Part shown: one piece after another, positions 23,870 through 33,347 of the stretch
Numbering within the stretch: position 1 is the stretch's first letter
How the letters are laid out: every line of letters begins with the position of its first letter
Assembly: GCA_905480595.1 (NCBI GenBank)
Contig: CAJQQY010000425.1
Location: 1-35,265, forward strand
DNA length: 35,265 nucleotides
Source of the DNA: an uncultured Saprospiraceae bacterium
GTDB lineage: Bacteria; Bacteroidota; Bacteroidia; Chitinophagales; Saprospiraceae
Direction: 5' to 3'
Notes under the pieces: generated by a model
Databases searched by the model: none
Seen by the model: the letters and a program-made list of their open reading frames with translations, nothing else
What the model was told of the DNA's origin: nothing
Made by a program: the position numbers and the translations under genes

Positions 23870-26800
23870 TCAATAAAACTTCACCATCTCTTTCCCCTTC
23901 CTTTTCAAGCCATTCAAATCAATCAAAAAAGAAATTTTCTTCCACAAATTATCTCTTACTTCGTAACTAGTTCCTTCAGTAACATTTGTACTTTCATAAA
24001 TTGGAACATAAATTTCCAAAGCATCTGGAATACCTACAATCGCAATTCCCAAACTATAAGCAAATTCCGTACTATCAAAATCTTTATAAATAACAGCATC
24101 AATATATGGTCGAACTGGCAATGGCCCAGGCACAGTTGTACTAGCTCCCATACTTACCATCCAATCTTGCGATGAACCAAAATCACTCAAGGTTTTTAAT
24201 CCAGCATCTCGATTAAAAATTTGTTGAGATAAAATTCCATCATCAGATCCTTCAACGTTTCCTCTACCTTCACTCCGTCCTAATAAATTTTCATCAAACA
24301 TATAATCTCGTTGTCCGATTCGACTTGAAATTCCACTATATGTAAAACTTGTTCGAATCGACACATCATCTTCTAACTGTGGCAACACACCTGCAAATGC
24401 TTTGATCGTAGCACCTTTATTCTTTTTGCTGTAAGGGAAAAATTGTTTTGCATTTGCAAAGATTCTTAAAAATCCATTCCCTTGATGCGCCGTCAAAGTA
24501 GCTTTCATCGGAGCAATTACATTTGTATTTTCAAAAGTATATTTCAACTCATTGACATAATAATTTTCTTTTTCTCTTGAATTCATTTCTGCATTAGAAA
24601 CACCTTTATCTAATGTAATATTTACGTGTCGAAATGAAACAGAATGCTGAAGACTAGAGATCAACTTCTTTTTTCTAAAAACCAATTCCAGCTTTGGAGC
24701 AATCTTCAAATAGTTATCATAAAATAATTCGTCCCAGTCATAATCGTAAGTATATCTTTTTGAATTCAAGCTCAACGTGATGCGCTGAAATAAATCTGAC
24801 TCAGGGAAAGTATTCCATTTTACAATTCCTTCTCCCACCAAATTTCCACTTGCAAAACCATACATTGGAGCAACCGCAAACTCAAAATTCTTTTTGGAAA
24901 AATCAAAATTATGTAGCATGGCACCCAACATAGTTTTATCATAATTATTCCAACCAACAGTTGGCAACCAATACAAAGTCGTTCGAGTTGGATTCTCCAC
25001 TCCTCCCAAAAATTTCAATTTAAATGGATCTGACTTCCTGAACATACCTGACGTGCGTATATTGTTATTTCTTCGTTGAACATCTACAATTTCGCGATTT
25101 TTATCAATGATAAATTCTTTGACTGCTCCATTCCTAGGTTTTTTAATATGAATCGTTTTTGTTCCTTCAAAGCCTTCAATATCTCTTCCTTCTTCACCAT
25201 TTTCTAGAATCATAGACAAGTGAAATTGAACAGCAACACTACCTTTATTTTTTATTTTCAAATCATAACCATCTGACTCAGAGACATCTAAAATCTTATA
25301 ATCAACTTTCTTTGTTGTATTCATCAAGTCATAGAATACTTGATCATTTTCTAAATCAAAATGTTTGATAAAATCTTCAGGCTGCGGATGTTTGAATTTC
25401 CATTCCTTAAAAAAGTTTTTCATTTTCAATGGAGTAATCCGATTTCTTAAAACATCAGCCGTTCGATCATAGACTCCTAAACCATAATTCATCTCTGTCA
25501 TTTCTGAAATTGGAGTCGTTATTGGCTGATGCACATTTTCTCTTTGCATCGAAACTTTGATCAATTCTATAATATCCAAGTCCCCTTTGGATTCCATCTT
25601 TTTAGGTAAAAACCCTTGATACATATTGGGATAATAATTCTTTTTGTACAATCTTTCATAATAAGAATTAATCCCTTCATCCATCCATGGGTAGTCTCTT
25701 TCATTAAATGCTAAAATTCCATAAAACCAATTATGCCCAACTTCATGTGCAATCACCACATCTAGATCTTCGGGCAAAACCATTCGATCAACCAAAGTAA
25801 TCATCGGGTATTCCATTGCACCTGAGTTGGCAAATGGATTGCTCACCGCAGTCGCATGTGGATATGGATACGCACCCACTTTTTGAGAATAAAATTTGAC
25901 CGACTGGTTAAGATATTGAGTCGCATTCAACCATAAGTGAAATTCTTCTAAATTAAAAAATGCCCACGTATCTACATTATTATTTTGTCCAACTTTCACC
26001 CTATTTTTCTGCACATAAAATCTTTTATCTGCAAACCATGCAAAGTCATGAACGTTCTCAGCAGAAAAATGAATCGTCTTCATTTGATCTGAAGAATTTG
26101 GAAAAGTATCTTTATCAAAAATCGGAATAGATCGATCAGTTCCTCTCGGATATCTTTTCGCAATAAATTTATTTGTATCACGAACTCGTTTGTCTAAAAA
26201 TGTTTTTTCCGATTCTGTTTCCAACTCCCCTGTGGAAGCAACAATATAATTTTTTGGCAAAGTGATTTTTACATCAAACTTTCCAAACTCAGAATAAAAT
26301 TCTCCCATATCCAGATAAGGCATTGGATGCCACCCTGTTCGATCATAAACTGCAGGTTTTGGATACCATTGTGAAATGTAATAGGCTTGCTTTACATGCC
26401 CCAAGCGAGAGAAATATTTTGGAATTTTTATGACAAAAGGAACTTGTATTTCTATGCGTTCTCCTGGTAAGAGTTTTTCATTTAATTGTAGTAACGTAAT
26501 ATCTGGATTCTCAGCATCATATGACCAAACTACTTTTTTATCATTCACTTTAAAGTCTACTTCCTTATATCCTCCTAATTCATTTTTTTTAGCAAAAAAG
26601 AAATCTGTACTTCCATTTTGAATTTGTTGTTTGGCAAAAGCTGTTTGCTGGCTTTGGTAAGCGTTCGCCCAAAGATGAAAATATATTTCACTCAACTCAT
26701 CTGGTGAATTATTAATGTATTCAATTTTTGCCTCTCCAGCAAGGGTATGACTTTCATCAATCAAAGTCACTTTAATATCGTAATTGACTTCTTGTTGAAA

Positions 26801-26878
26801 ATAAGGTTGTTCACTTTTTTGAGCAAAAATCACCGTAGTTAAAATGGTCAAAAGGAAAATAAAAATGGATCTTTTCAT
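23870..26878 (-). CDS. M1 family metallopeptidase with C-terminal outer-membrane barrel
   Basis: 1002 residues. Signal peptide about 1-19 (FIFLLTILTTVIFAQ). Residues about 30-540 are an M1 (aminopeptidase N-like) unit: substrate loop NSGAMEYPMITLVD, zinc motif HEVGH (H378, E379, H382) and the third ligand E401 in PWMDEGINSYYE, exactly 18 residues later. A short beta domain follows (about 545-620), then about 370 residues of alternating strands (WLPTVGWNNYDKTMLGAMLH, FAVAPMYGFASGNLVGEGIV, LSLNSKRYTYDYDWDELFYD) ending LNGLKRKGKEMVKFY. That part resembles a D15-like outer-membrane barrel. The protease would then be tethered to the outer membrane. It overlaps no neighbour; upstream lies a large palindromic repeat. 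Confidence 0.88.
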   Translation of the reverse strand: MKRSIFIFLLTILTTVIFAQKSEQPYFQQEVNYDIKVTLIDESHTLAGEAKIEYINNSPDELSEIYFHLWANAYQSQQTAFAKQQIQNGSTDFFFAKKNELGGYKEVDFKVNDKKVVWSYDAENPDITLLQLNEKLLPGERIEIQVPFVIKIPKYFSRLGHVKQAYYISQWYPKPAVYDRTGWHPMPYLDMGEFYSEFGKFDVKITLPKNYIVASTGELETESEKTFLDKRVRDTNKFIAKRYPRGTDRSIPIFDKDTFPNSSDQMKTIHFSAENVHDFAWFADKRFYVQKNRVKVGQNNNVDTWAFFNLEEFHLWLNATQYLNQSVKFYSQKVGAYPYPHATAVSNPFANSGAMEYPMITLVDRMVLPEDLDVVIAHEVGHNWFYGILAFNERDYPWMDEGINSYYERLYKKNYYPNMYQGFLPKKMESKGDLDIIELIKVSMQRENVHQPITTPISEMTEMNYGLGVYDRTADVLRNRITPLKMKNFFKEWKFKHPQPEDFIKHFDLENDQVFYDLMNTTKKVDYKILDVSESDGYDLKIKNKGSVAVQFHLSMILENGEEGRDIEGFEGTKTIHIKKPRNGAVKEFIIDKNREIVDVQRRNNNIRTSGMFRKSDPFKLKFLGGVENPTRTTLYWLPTVGWNNYDKTMLGAMLHNFDFSKKNFEFAVAPMYGFASGNLVGEGIVKWNTFPESDLFQRITLSLNSKRYTYDYDWDELFYDNYLKIAPKLELVFRKKKLISSLQHSVSFRHVNITLDKGVSNAEMNSREKENYYVNELKYTFENTNVIAPMKATLTAHQGNGFLRIFANAKQFFPYSKKNKGATIKAFAGVLPQLEDDVSIRTSFTYSGISSRIGQRDYMFDENLLGRSEGRGNVEGSDDGILSQQIFNRDAGLKTLSDFGSSQDWMVSMGASTTVPGPLPVRPYIDAVIYKDFDSTEFAYSLGIAIVGIPDALEIYVPIYESTNVTEGTSYEVRDNLWKKISFLIDLNGLKRKGKEMVKFY

Positions 26879-26915
26879 CTGATAATCAATTAGTTGTATT
26901 TTTTAAAATATGTTT

Positions 26916-27005
26916 TGCTTTCGCCCTTTCTGGGCTTGACGATAGGTTTGGGATGTCCTAGGGCGTTGCCCTAGGTTATTGTCAAGCCCTGAAAAGGCGA
27001 AAGCA
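26916..27005. repeat. Cruciform-like nested palindrome
   Basis: Outer arms 26916-26940 and 26981-27005 (TGCTTTCGCC... and ...GGCGAAAGCA) match at 23 of 25. They enclose CCTAGGGC / GCCCTAGG (26957-26964, 26968-26975). The 90-bp element is GC-richer than its surroundings and lies upstream of the M1 peptidase start. Confidence 0.85.
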
Positions 27006-27091
27006 TTTTCTCAAAACTCGTCCTTCCCACATCCCCAAAATAATTATACGGAAATATCACTTCAAGTTGTTGTTTTTAGCCTTTATTTTAG

Positions 27092-27130
27092 AAAGCCCTG
27101 TTAGGACTTTGAGTCTTAACAGGGCTTTTT
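27092..27130 (-). terminator. Terminator after galE
   Basis: A 17-bp stem AAAGCCCTGTTAGGACT / AGTCTTAACAGGGCTTT (one wobble; 27092-27108 with 27112-27128) with flanking T and A runs lies 27 bases past the galE stop on the minus strand. Confidence 0.85.
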
Positions 27131-27154
27131 AAAAATACTTTTTCAAACAATTAT

Positions 27155-28174
27155 TTATTTCTTCGATCGCACTTTCTCCCATTCCCAAGCTGTTCGCATA
27201 ATATCTTCTATATTTCTTTTCGGTTGCCACTTCAAACGTTTCTTTGCTTTTTTATAATTAGAATAAATCGCAATCACATCTCCTTCTCTTCGTGGACCAA
27301 TTTTATAATTTAGTTTTTTGCCAGAAACTTTTTCAAACGCATTAATCACTTCCAAAACCGTCGCGCCTTCTCCTATTCCTAAATTATAAGCTTCACAATT
27401 CGTTTTATTTTTCTTTTTCAACAAGTACTGCATTGCCTTAGTATGGGCATTCGCCAAATCCATAACATGAATATAATCTCTCACACAACTCCCATCTCTC
27501 GTATCATAATCATCTCCAAAAACAGTAATTGATTTTCTTTTCCCAATCGCTTGCTCTGTGATTACAGGAACTAAATTCATAGCCTGAGTTGGAGATTCTC
27601 CCATCAACTTACTTTCATGAGCGCCACCTGGATTAAAATATCGCAGCAAAATAGAATTATGTTTTGGATTAGCTTTGGAAAATGATTCAATGATTTCTTC
27701 TCCCATTTGCTTTGTCAAACCATATGGACTTTCTGCTTTCAATAAAGGAGTTTCTTCCGTCACCGGCAATTTTTTTGCATTTCCATAAACTGTGCATGAA
27801 GATGAAAAAATAAAATTCTTCACTTTATAAGTCTTCGCTGCTTCCAATAAATTAAGCGTACTGTTCAAATTGTTTTTGAAATACCAGAGAGGTTTTTCCA
27901 CCGAATCCCCAACACTTTTAAGTGCTGCAAAATGAATGATCCCAACGATATCTTTATTTTCCTTAAAGACCTTTTGCAGTTTTTTTTCATTGCAAAGATC
28001 AATCTTATAATTTTTTACTTTTTTCCCAGTTATCTTTTCGATTCGCTTGAGTACCTTTGGATCGGAATTGATATGATTGTCTACTGACACTACATCAAAT
28101 CCATTATCAATTAAATCAACAATCGTGTGGCTTCCTATATAACCACAGCCACCTGATACAAGAACTTTTTTCAT
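27155..28174 (-). CDS. galE: UDP-glucose 4-epimerase
   Basis: 339-residue extended SDR enzyme that interconverts UDP-glucose and UDP-galactose with bound NAD. The Rossmann fold begins KKVLVSGGCGYIGSHTIVDL (GxxGxxG). The active site has the Ser/Tyr/Lys set in FIFSSSCTVYGNAKKLP and SPYGLTKQMGEEII (YxxxK). Downstream are LLRYFNPGGAHESKLMGESP, VFGDDYDTRDGSCVRDYIHV and YNLGIGEGATVLEVI. Length fits the family. It provides sugar nucleotides for surface polysaccharides, which fits the two glycosyltransferases nearby. It is divergent from cysQ across a 65-bp gap. Confidence 0.95.
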   Translation of the reverse strand: MKKVLVSGGCGYIGSHTIVDLIDNGFDVVSVDNHINSDPKVLKRIEKITGKKVKNYKIDLCNEKKLQKVFKENKDIVGIIHFAALKSVGDSVEKPLWYFKNNLNSTLNLLEAAKTYKVKNFIFSSSCTVYGNAKKLPVTEETPLLKAESPYGLTKQMGEEIIESFSKANPKHNSILLRYFNPGGAHESKLMGESPTQAMNLVPVITEQAIGKRKSITVFGDDYDTRDGSCVRDYIHVMDLANAHTKAMQYLLKKKNKTNCEAYNLGIGEGATVLEVINAFEKVSGKKLNYKIGPRREGDVIAIYSNYKKAKKRLKWQPKRNIEDIMRTAWEWEKVRSKK

Positions 28175-28239
28175 TTTAGTTATTTTTACGTTTTATTACT
28201 GAGCAAAACCAATATCACATTAAAAAAAATCATCAACTA

Positions 28240-29019
28240 ATGTTTGACATAAATCTTGCCAAAGAAGTGGCAAAAATAGCTAAAAAAGCTGGAGAAGCGA
28301 TAATGAAAATTTATGATAATTTAGATGATTTTCAAGTACAACAAAAAGCGGACGAATCTCCTCTAACTATTGCAGATCAAGCAGCGAATGATGTCATTTG
28401 TCAAGGTTTAGAAAATTTAAATGTAAAATATCCAATCATCTCCGAGGAAAATAAATCTATTGATTTCCAAGTCAGAAAAAATTATCCCCACTATTGGTTG
28501 GTTGATCCTTTGGATGGAACAAAAGAATTTATCAAACGAAATGGAGAATTTACAGTCAATATTGCTTTAGTCGAAAACCAACGTCCTGTGCTTGGAGTCG
28601 TTTATGCTCCTGTTTTGGATGAGATGTATTTTGCAGTAAAAAATCAAGGTGCGTTTCTCGAAAAAGAAAATGTAACAATACAATTACATACTTCTATTTT
28701 TTCCAAAAAAGATAAAAACTTAGGTGTTGTTTGCTCTCGTTCTCATTTGAATGAAGCGACTCAAAAATTTGTTGACGAACTTGACCAACCTGAATTGGTT
28801 GCCACAGGTAGTTCTCTAAAGTTTTTAATCTTGGCAAAAGGTGAAGCTCATCTTTATCCTCGTTTGGCTCCGACGATGGAATGGGACACAGGTGCCGCAC
28901 AAATTATTTTAGAAGAAGCAGGTGGGGAAGTTTTACATGCCGAAACGAAAGAACCGCTTTTATATAATAAAGAAATTTTATTAAATCCATATTTTATTGC
29001 AATGGGAAAAATGATTTAG
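28240..29019 (+). CDS. cysQ: 3'(2'),5'-bisphosphate nucleotidase
   Basis: 259-residue member of the FIG/inositol-monophosphatase fold. CysQ removes the 3' phosphate from PAP (and PAPS), made during sulfate activation. Signatures: AKKAGEAIMKIYDNL near the N terminus, KADESPLTIADQAAN, PIISEENKSID, the metal motif WLVDPLDGTKEFIKRNGEFT, and PTMEWDTGAAQIILEEAGGE at the end. The length and the order of motifs favour CysQ over inositol monophosphatase. No sulfate-assimilation gene is adjacent. Its start lies 65 bp from the divergent galE start. Confidence 0.92.
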   Translation: MFDINLAKEVAKIAKKAGEAIMKIYDNLDDFQVQQKADESPLTIADQAANDVICQGLENLNVKYPIISEENKSIDFQVRKNYPHYWLVDPLDGTKEFIKRNGEFTVNIALVENQRPVLGVVYAPVLDEMYFAVKNQGAFLEKENVTIQLHTSIFSKKDKNLGVVCSRSHLNEATQKFVDELDQPELVATGSSLKFLILAKGEAHLYPRLAPTMEWDTGAAQIILEEAGGEVLHAETKEPLLYNKEILLNPYFIAMGKMI

Positions 29020-29099
29020 TTTTTAAAATCATCCTATGAATTACAAATGGGAGAACCAGTATTAAGACTATTTTACTCAAAGGTTTTAGGTCAAAATTC

Positions 29100-30050
29100 T
29101 TATTTTTTCAACAAAATATAATTCTTAAACCCACCAATAGTTTCTCCACTAAAAAAATTATTTTCCACCCAAGAAATCAGACGATATTTTATTTTTTCAT
29201 GTTTGAAGAGTGGTCGTTTTTTTCCTTTAAGAGAAGAGTACCTAAGTTGATTTTTCCAATTCATTTTTCTAATCCAATCTTTCATCACGCTCGGATGTGT
29301 TCCTTCGAATTTAGCAATTTTACTCAAATCACCATAATCATACAAATCAGCCAATTGCAAAACTTCTTCCGTTGGCGTTCCATGATATGTACTCGAATTA
29401 ACCTTCTTCTTTTTTGTCATTAATATAGGAGGCCTCACATAGCCATAATGATAAACATGGACATCCAACAATTTTACCCTAAGTTTTTGGGTATCTACTT
29501 TCTTATCAAAATCCTCAAATGAACCCTTCCACTTCAAAAATTTCCGAAACGACTGAGCATCCTTCCACGAGTGAATCGAAGGATCATTCCGAATGATTCG
29601 AATCTCTCGCCGATACCACGCATGCGACATATGATGATGTTCGTAGTCGCCCCAAAAGTGTAAATATTTAAAAATAAACCCCTCTACCCTTTTGTCCTCC
29701 AAGTTTTCTTCGCAAGCCTTTTGGATCGTCAATAAATCATTTTCATGAATTGCTTCATCACATTGAATATAAAAAAACCAATCCCCCGAGCAATGACTTT
29801 TTGCAATCTCTGTTTGTCTAGCAAACTCCGTATTTTTAGGGAATTTTTTAACATCCCAAACAGTTCTAATGATTTTAATTTTATCCGAATCAATAGAATT
29901 AATTATTTCCTCCGTTCGGTCATCTGCATCACAATCGCCTAAGGCCACGATAAATTCATCACAAATAGGTAATATCGAAGTGATAGCTTCCTTTGTTGGG
30001 ATATAAAGTTTATCTCCGTTTTTAATAAATGTAAAACCGCTAATTTTCAT
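29100..30050 (-). CDS. GT-A fold glycosyltransferase
   Basis: 316 residues. The N-terminal domain is GT2-like: GFTFIKNGDKLYIPTKEAI, CDEFIVALGDCDADDRTEEI, YIQCDEAIHENDL (acidic nucleotide-sugar/metal site near Asp/Glu). Middle and C-terminal parts are basic and aromatic (HLFWGDYE-like stretch FKYLHFWGDYEHHHMSHAWY, WYRREIRIIRNDPSIHS). No transmembrane segment, so it probably works at the inner face of the membrane. The sugar and acceptor cannot be inferred. It is divergent from a second glycosyltransferase gene at 30180 and close to galE, so a surface glycan role is likely. It may be a lipid A/LPS core or capsule enzyme. Confidence 0.78.
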   Translation of the reverse strand: MKISGFTFIKNGDKLYIPTKEAITSILPICDEFIVALGDCDADDRTEEIINSIDSDKIKIIRTVWDVKKFPKNTEFARQTEIAKSHCSGDWFFYIQCDEAIHENDLLTIQKACEENLEDKRVEGFIFKYLHFWGDYEHHHMSHAWYRREIRIIRNDPSIHSWKDAQSFRKFLKWKGSFEDFDKKVDTQKLRVKLLDVHVYHYGYVRPPILMTKKKKVNSSTYHGTPTEEVLQLADLYDYGDLSKIAKFEGTHPSVMKDWIRKMNWKNQLRYSSLKGKKRPLFKHEKIKYRLISWVENNFFSGETIGGFKNYILLKK

Positions 30051-30179
30051 TAGTCAAAAGTAACAAAATATAATTTTTCAAAAAATATTATTATTATACC
30101 TTAGCCAGAGTTATATAAAAAAAATATGACTCTAAAAGCAAAAACATTACCTTCGCCACTATATTTTTTATGCACATAA

Positions 30180-30938
30180 ATGAAGAAAATAACTGCCATA
30201 ATCCCTACTTTCAATGAGGCTCATAATATCAAAGCTGCCATTAATTCTGTTAATTGGGCAGATGAAATTATTGTTGTAGACTCTTTTAGTGAAGATCAAA
30301 CAGTAGAAATCGCTAAAATGAATGGAGCGAAAATTTTCCAAAGAAAATATGTCAATTCTGCAAATCAAAAAAATTGGATCATTCCTAAAGCTGCTCATAA
30401 GTGGATTTTCATTCTTGATGCAGATGAACGGGTAACACCAGGTTTGCAAAAAGAAGTTCAAAAAATTCTACATCAACCTACCCAGAAAGATGCCTATTGG
30501 ATCAATCGTCAAAATTTCTTTATGGGAAAAAAAATACGTTATAGTGGTTGGCAAGGTGATGCTGTAATTCGATTTTTCCAAAAAGACAAATGCAAATATC
30601 AAAACCTAGAAGTGCATGCTGAAATCGAACAAGAAGGCATTGAAGTTGGTCACTTAAAAAATAAAATAGAACATTATACCTTTAAAGATCTAAATCATTT
30701 TCTCAATAAAATGCAGCGATATAGTAATTGGTCTGCGCAAGATCATTTTGAAAAAACACCAAAGGTTACTTTTTTTCATTTATACTTTAAACCCTTTTTC
30801 CGATTCATCAAACACTATTTTATTCAACTCGGTTTTTTAGATGGCAAAGTTGGGTTTATTATAAGTGCGATTATGGCTTGGGGAGTTTTTTTGAGGTATG
30901 TAAAAATTCAGGAGAAGCGAACGATGAGTGATCACTAA
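30180..30938 (+). CDS. GT2 family glycosyltransferase, WaaE/KdtX-like
   Basis: 252 residues. The GT2 core is KKITAIIPTFNEAHNIKAAI, WADEIIVVDSFSEDQTVEIA, NWIIPKAAHKWIFILDADER (DxD), and RQNFFMGKKIRYSGWQGDAV with RFFQKDKCKYQNLEVHAEI. It closely resembles LPS core beta-1,4-glucosyltransferases of the WaaE/KdtX type. A C-terminal hydrophobic amphipathic region (FFRFIKHYFIQLGFLDGKVG, FIISAIMAWGVFLRYVKIQE) probably attaches it to the inner membrane. It likely adds a sugar to a lipid A-core acceptor. The other glycosyltransferase is divergent across 129 bp, which holds an AT-rich hairpin and no clear promoter match. Confidence 0.88.
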   Translation: MKKITAIIPTFNEAHNIKAAINSVNWADEIIVVDSFSEDQTVEIAKMNGAKIFQRKYVNSANQKNWIIPKAAHKWIFILDADERVTPGLQKEVQKILHQPTQKDAYWINRQNFFMGKKIRYSGWQGDAVIRFFQKDKCKYQNLEVHAEIEQEGIEVGHLKNKIEHYTFKDLNHFLNKMQRYSNWSAQDHFEKTPKVTFFHLYFKPFFRFIKHYFIQLGFLDGKVGFIISAIMAWGVFLRYVKIQEKRTMSDH

Positions 30939-30991
30939 ATAACAACAACTTTTTTTACTCAAAAATCGCTAAATTTAAAATCTAAAACCAC

Positions 30992-31459
30992 ATGAATATG
31001 AAACAGTTAATTTTCGCCTTTCTTTTATTAAGTCCTTTTTTATTTTCACAATGTGGAGGTTCTAAAAAAGCGACGGTATCTTCTTCTAGTTCCAAGCAAG
31101 GAGTTAATTTCGTAAAATCCGAAACACTTTCAGATGTACTTGATATTGCTGAAAAAGAAGGCAAATTAGTTTTCATCGACTTTTATGCCACTTGGTGTGC
31201 CCCTTGCAAAATGATGGATAAAGATGTTTTTCCAGATAAAAATATTGCTGCGTTTTTTAATAAGAACTTTATTAGCTACAAAGTGGATGGGGAAAAAGGT
31301 AATGGTCAAAACCTAGCGGCATTGTATGATGTAAAGGCTTACCCTACTCTAGTTTGGGTCGATAAAAGAGGTAGAGTAATGGCTCGAACTGAAGGCGGAA
31401 CCTATCATACCGAGTTGATGGAATTAGCAGAAAGTGCGTTGGCAAATGCTGGAATGTAA
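30992..31459 (+). CDS. Thioredoxin-like lipoprotein
   Basis: 155 residues. The signal ends LFSQCGG with Cys21 as the likely lipidated residue (Q at -1 is unusual). A Ser-rich linker to about 40 leads to a thioredoxin domain with the active site ATWCAPCKMMD (C69, C72) and VKAYPTLVWVDKRGRV with the cis-Pro. It resembles DsbD-gamma/thioredoxin_7-type periplasmic proteins that reduce disulfides. ATG 30992 and 30998 are both possible starts. A terminator follows at 31486-31525, so it is a single-gene unit. It is the second redox lipoprotein in the window and is not closely similar to the first. Confidence 0.9.
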   Translation: MNMKQLIFAFLLLSPFLFSQCGGSKKATVSSSSSKQGVNFVKSETLSDVLDIAEKEGKLVFIDFYATWCAPCKMMDKDVFPDKNIAAFFNKNFISYKVDGEKGNGQNLAALYDVKAYPTLVWVDKRGRVMARTEGGTYHTELMELAESALANAGM

Positions 31460-31485
31460 TTTCTTCCCTTTTTTATGTAAAAAAT

Positions 31486-31530
31486 AAACCTCATGTTTTG
31501 GTCAAGACTTAACATGAGGTTTTTATTTTT
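31486..31530 (+). terminator. Terminator after thioredoxin-like lipoprotein
   Basis: A perfect 12-bp stem AAACCTCATGTT / AACATGAGGTTT (31486-31497 with 31511-31522) is followed by a T-rich tail. Confidence 0.85.
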
Positions 31531-31614
31531 TTGTGCCAACATGTTCTAATTTTTTCCGTTAAGAGATAGATAATTTTTGAGGTGCCCTCTATTCAAAAAT
31601 CGATGAAATAAAAT

Positions 31615-33099
31615 ATGAAAAAACAATACTTCCTTTTTATCCTATTCTTTTTGACTTCCTTTTTTGCCAATGCGAAGCATTTTGAATTCACTCCGTTAGC
31701 AAATGAGGCTTACCAAAAAGCCATGAGCCTCAGATTTGAAGAGGCAAAAAAGGATATCGAAAAAATTAAAAGAGAAGATCCCGAAAATCAGATTGTTTAT
31801 TTCATCGAAAATTACATTGACTTTTTTACAGTTTTTATCAATGAAAATAAATCTGAATTTAAGCGGCTCGAAAAAAATAAACACCCTCGCCTCAAGCAAA
31901 TTAGAAAAGGAGACAAAAGCTCACCCTACTATTTATATTGTCAAGCAGAAATTAAACTGCATTGGGCTTTGGCTCGATTAAAATTTGAACAATATTTTAA
32001 TGCCTTTAATGAAGTAAGTGATGCCTATCATTTGTTGAAGCGCAACCAAAAGAAATTTCCAGATTTCGTAGCCAACAAAAAAAGTTTGGGCATGCTCCAT
32101 GCCATTGTCGGAACCATTCCTGACAAATATAAATGGGGCGTAAAATTGCTTTCTGGGATGACTGGAAATATCAAGCAAGGCAAAAGAGAAATAGAAGAAA
32201 TTTTAACCTATGCTCAATCGCATCCATTTATGTTTGAAGAGGAAACTTTGGTCATGTATGCATTTTTAGTTTTGCACCTCAAAGATGATATGGATTCCGC
32301 TTGGAATATTATTCAAAATAAAAAATTAAATCCATCGACCAATCCTTTGGTTTGTTTTGCATTGGCAAATATTGCTATTCACACCGGAAGAAATAATAAG
32401 GCAATTGAGATCTTGGAAAATCGTCCGAAAGGAAGCCAATATGCTAAATTTTACTTTTTGGATTATATGTTGGGGCTTGCAAAATTATATCGTCTAGACC
32501 GAGGAGCTGATATTTATTTGAAAAAATATGTTGAAAATTTTCATGGGCAAAATTATATCAAAGAAGCTTATCAAAAATTAGCTTGGTATGAGCTCGTTCG
32601 AGGAAATGAAATTAACTATGTCCATTATATCAAATTCTGCAAAACTGAAGGAGCCAAAATTATCGGTGGAGACAAAAATGCAGAAAAGGAAGCTAAGTCG
32701 GAAAAAATTCCAAATATGGTTTTACTCAAAGCTCGATTACTCTTTGATGGAGGATATTATGATCGTGCATTTAAGTTATTAAAAAAACGAACACTAGCAG
32801 ATTTCAGTACTCAAAAAGATCAACTAGAATATGCTTACCGATTAGGACGCCTCACTCATAATACCGGAAAACATGATGACGCAATGATGTATTATCAAAC
32901 TACCATTGACCGTGGAAAAGATGCCAGTTATTACTTTGCTTGCAATGCAGCACTTCAAATTGGGCGAATTTATGAGTTCAAAAAAAATAAGGCAAAAGCT
33001 AAAGAATTTTTTAAATTATGTCTTTCCATCAAACCTGATGAATATCGGAATAGTCTTCATCAAAAAGCAAAAGCAGGTTTAAATCGAATTAATAATTAA
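31615..33099 (+). CDS. Periplasmic TPR-repeat protein
   Basis: 494 residues. Signal peptide KKQYFLFILFFLTSFFANA. The mature protein is all-helical: the first helices (FTPLANEAYQKAMSLRFEEA), a central stretch with weakly conserved repeats, and clear TPR-like repeats near the end (LEYAYRLGRLTHNTGKHDDA, then YYFACNAALQIGRIYEFKKN, KAKAKEFFKLCLSIKPDEY). The family of the middle part is not recognised; it resembles Bacteroidota TPR proteins found with surface assembly systems. A scaffold role in the periplasm is likely; no partner is obvious. The start ATG is clear. The following 340 bases hold only a promoter-like site and hairpins. Confidence 0.82.
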   Translation: MKKQYFLFILFFLTSFFANAKHFEFTPLANEAYQKAMSLRFEEAKKDIEKIKREDPENQIVYFIENYIDFFTVFINENKSEFKRLEKNKHPRLKQIRKGDKSSPYYLYCQAEIKLHWALARLKFEQYFNAFNEVSDAYHLLKRNQKKFPDFVANKKSLGMLHAIVGTIPDKYKWGVKLLSGMTGNIKQGKREIEEILTYAQSHPFMFEEETLVMYAFLVLHLKDDMDSAWNIIQNKKLNPSTNPLVCFALANIAIHTGRNNKAIEILENRPKGSQYAKFYFLDYMLGLAKLYRLDRGADIYLKKYVENFHGQNYIKEAYQKLAWYELVRGNEINYVHYIKFCKTEGAKIIGGDKNAEKEAKSEKIPNMVLLKARLLFDGGYYDRAFKLLKKRTLADFSTQKDQLEYAYRLGRLTHNTGKHDDAMMYYQTTIDRGKDASYYFACNAALQIGRIYEFKKNKAKAKEFFKLCLSIKPDEYRNSLHQKAKAGLNRINN

Positions 33100-33180
33100 C
33101 TCTAAAACAGACCTTTTCCTTTAAAAAACCTACCATTCGCAAATTAGGCCAATTAAATATCAAATATTTTAAACTTGTTA

Positions 33181-33211
33181 TTGTATTGTTAATCAATGTA
33201 TTGTATATTTG
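33181..33211 (+). promoter_or_regulatory. Bacteroidota-type promoter, long leader
   Basis: TTG (33181-33183), 20-nt spacer, TATATTTG (33204-33211): a full match to the -33/-7 pattern. The first open frame on this strand starts more than 200 nt later (33437), so a long leader or a small RNA is implied. Confidence 0.6.
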
Positions 33212-33347
33212 ATTTATTATAATTTAAACTTTTATACATACCTTTTAAATTATAAACCAAACAGGTCTACAAAAACACAAAGCGTAACTCCCCTTATTCG
33301 CTTTAATAATCTGAGAACTCGATAATAATTCTTTTTAAATTATTTAC

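Noticed and set aside
23682-23873. 63-codon minus-strand frame at 23.7 kb
   Set aside because: Its sequence comes from the inverted repeat at 23778-23862, whose translation gives the typical NIRYS-type repeat pattern of such elements and not a gene.
30107-30133. Hairpin AGAGTTATAT / ATATGACTCT between the glycosyltransferases
   Set aside because: It is short and AT-rich, and no promoter pattern fits around it, so chance pairing is likely.
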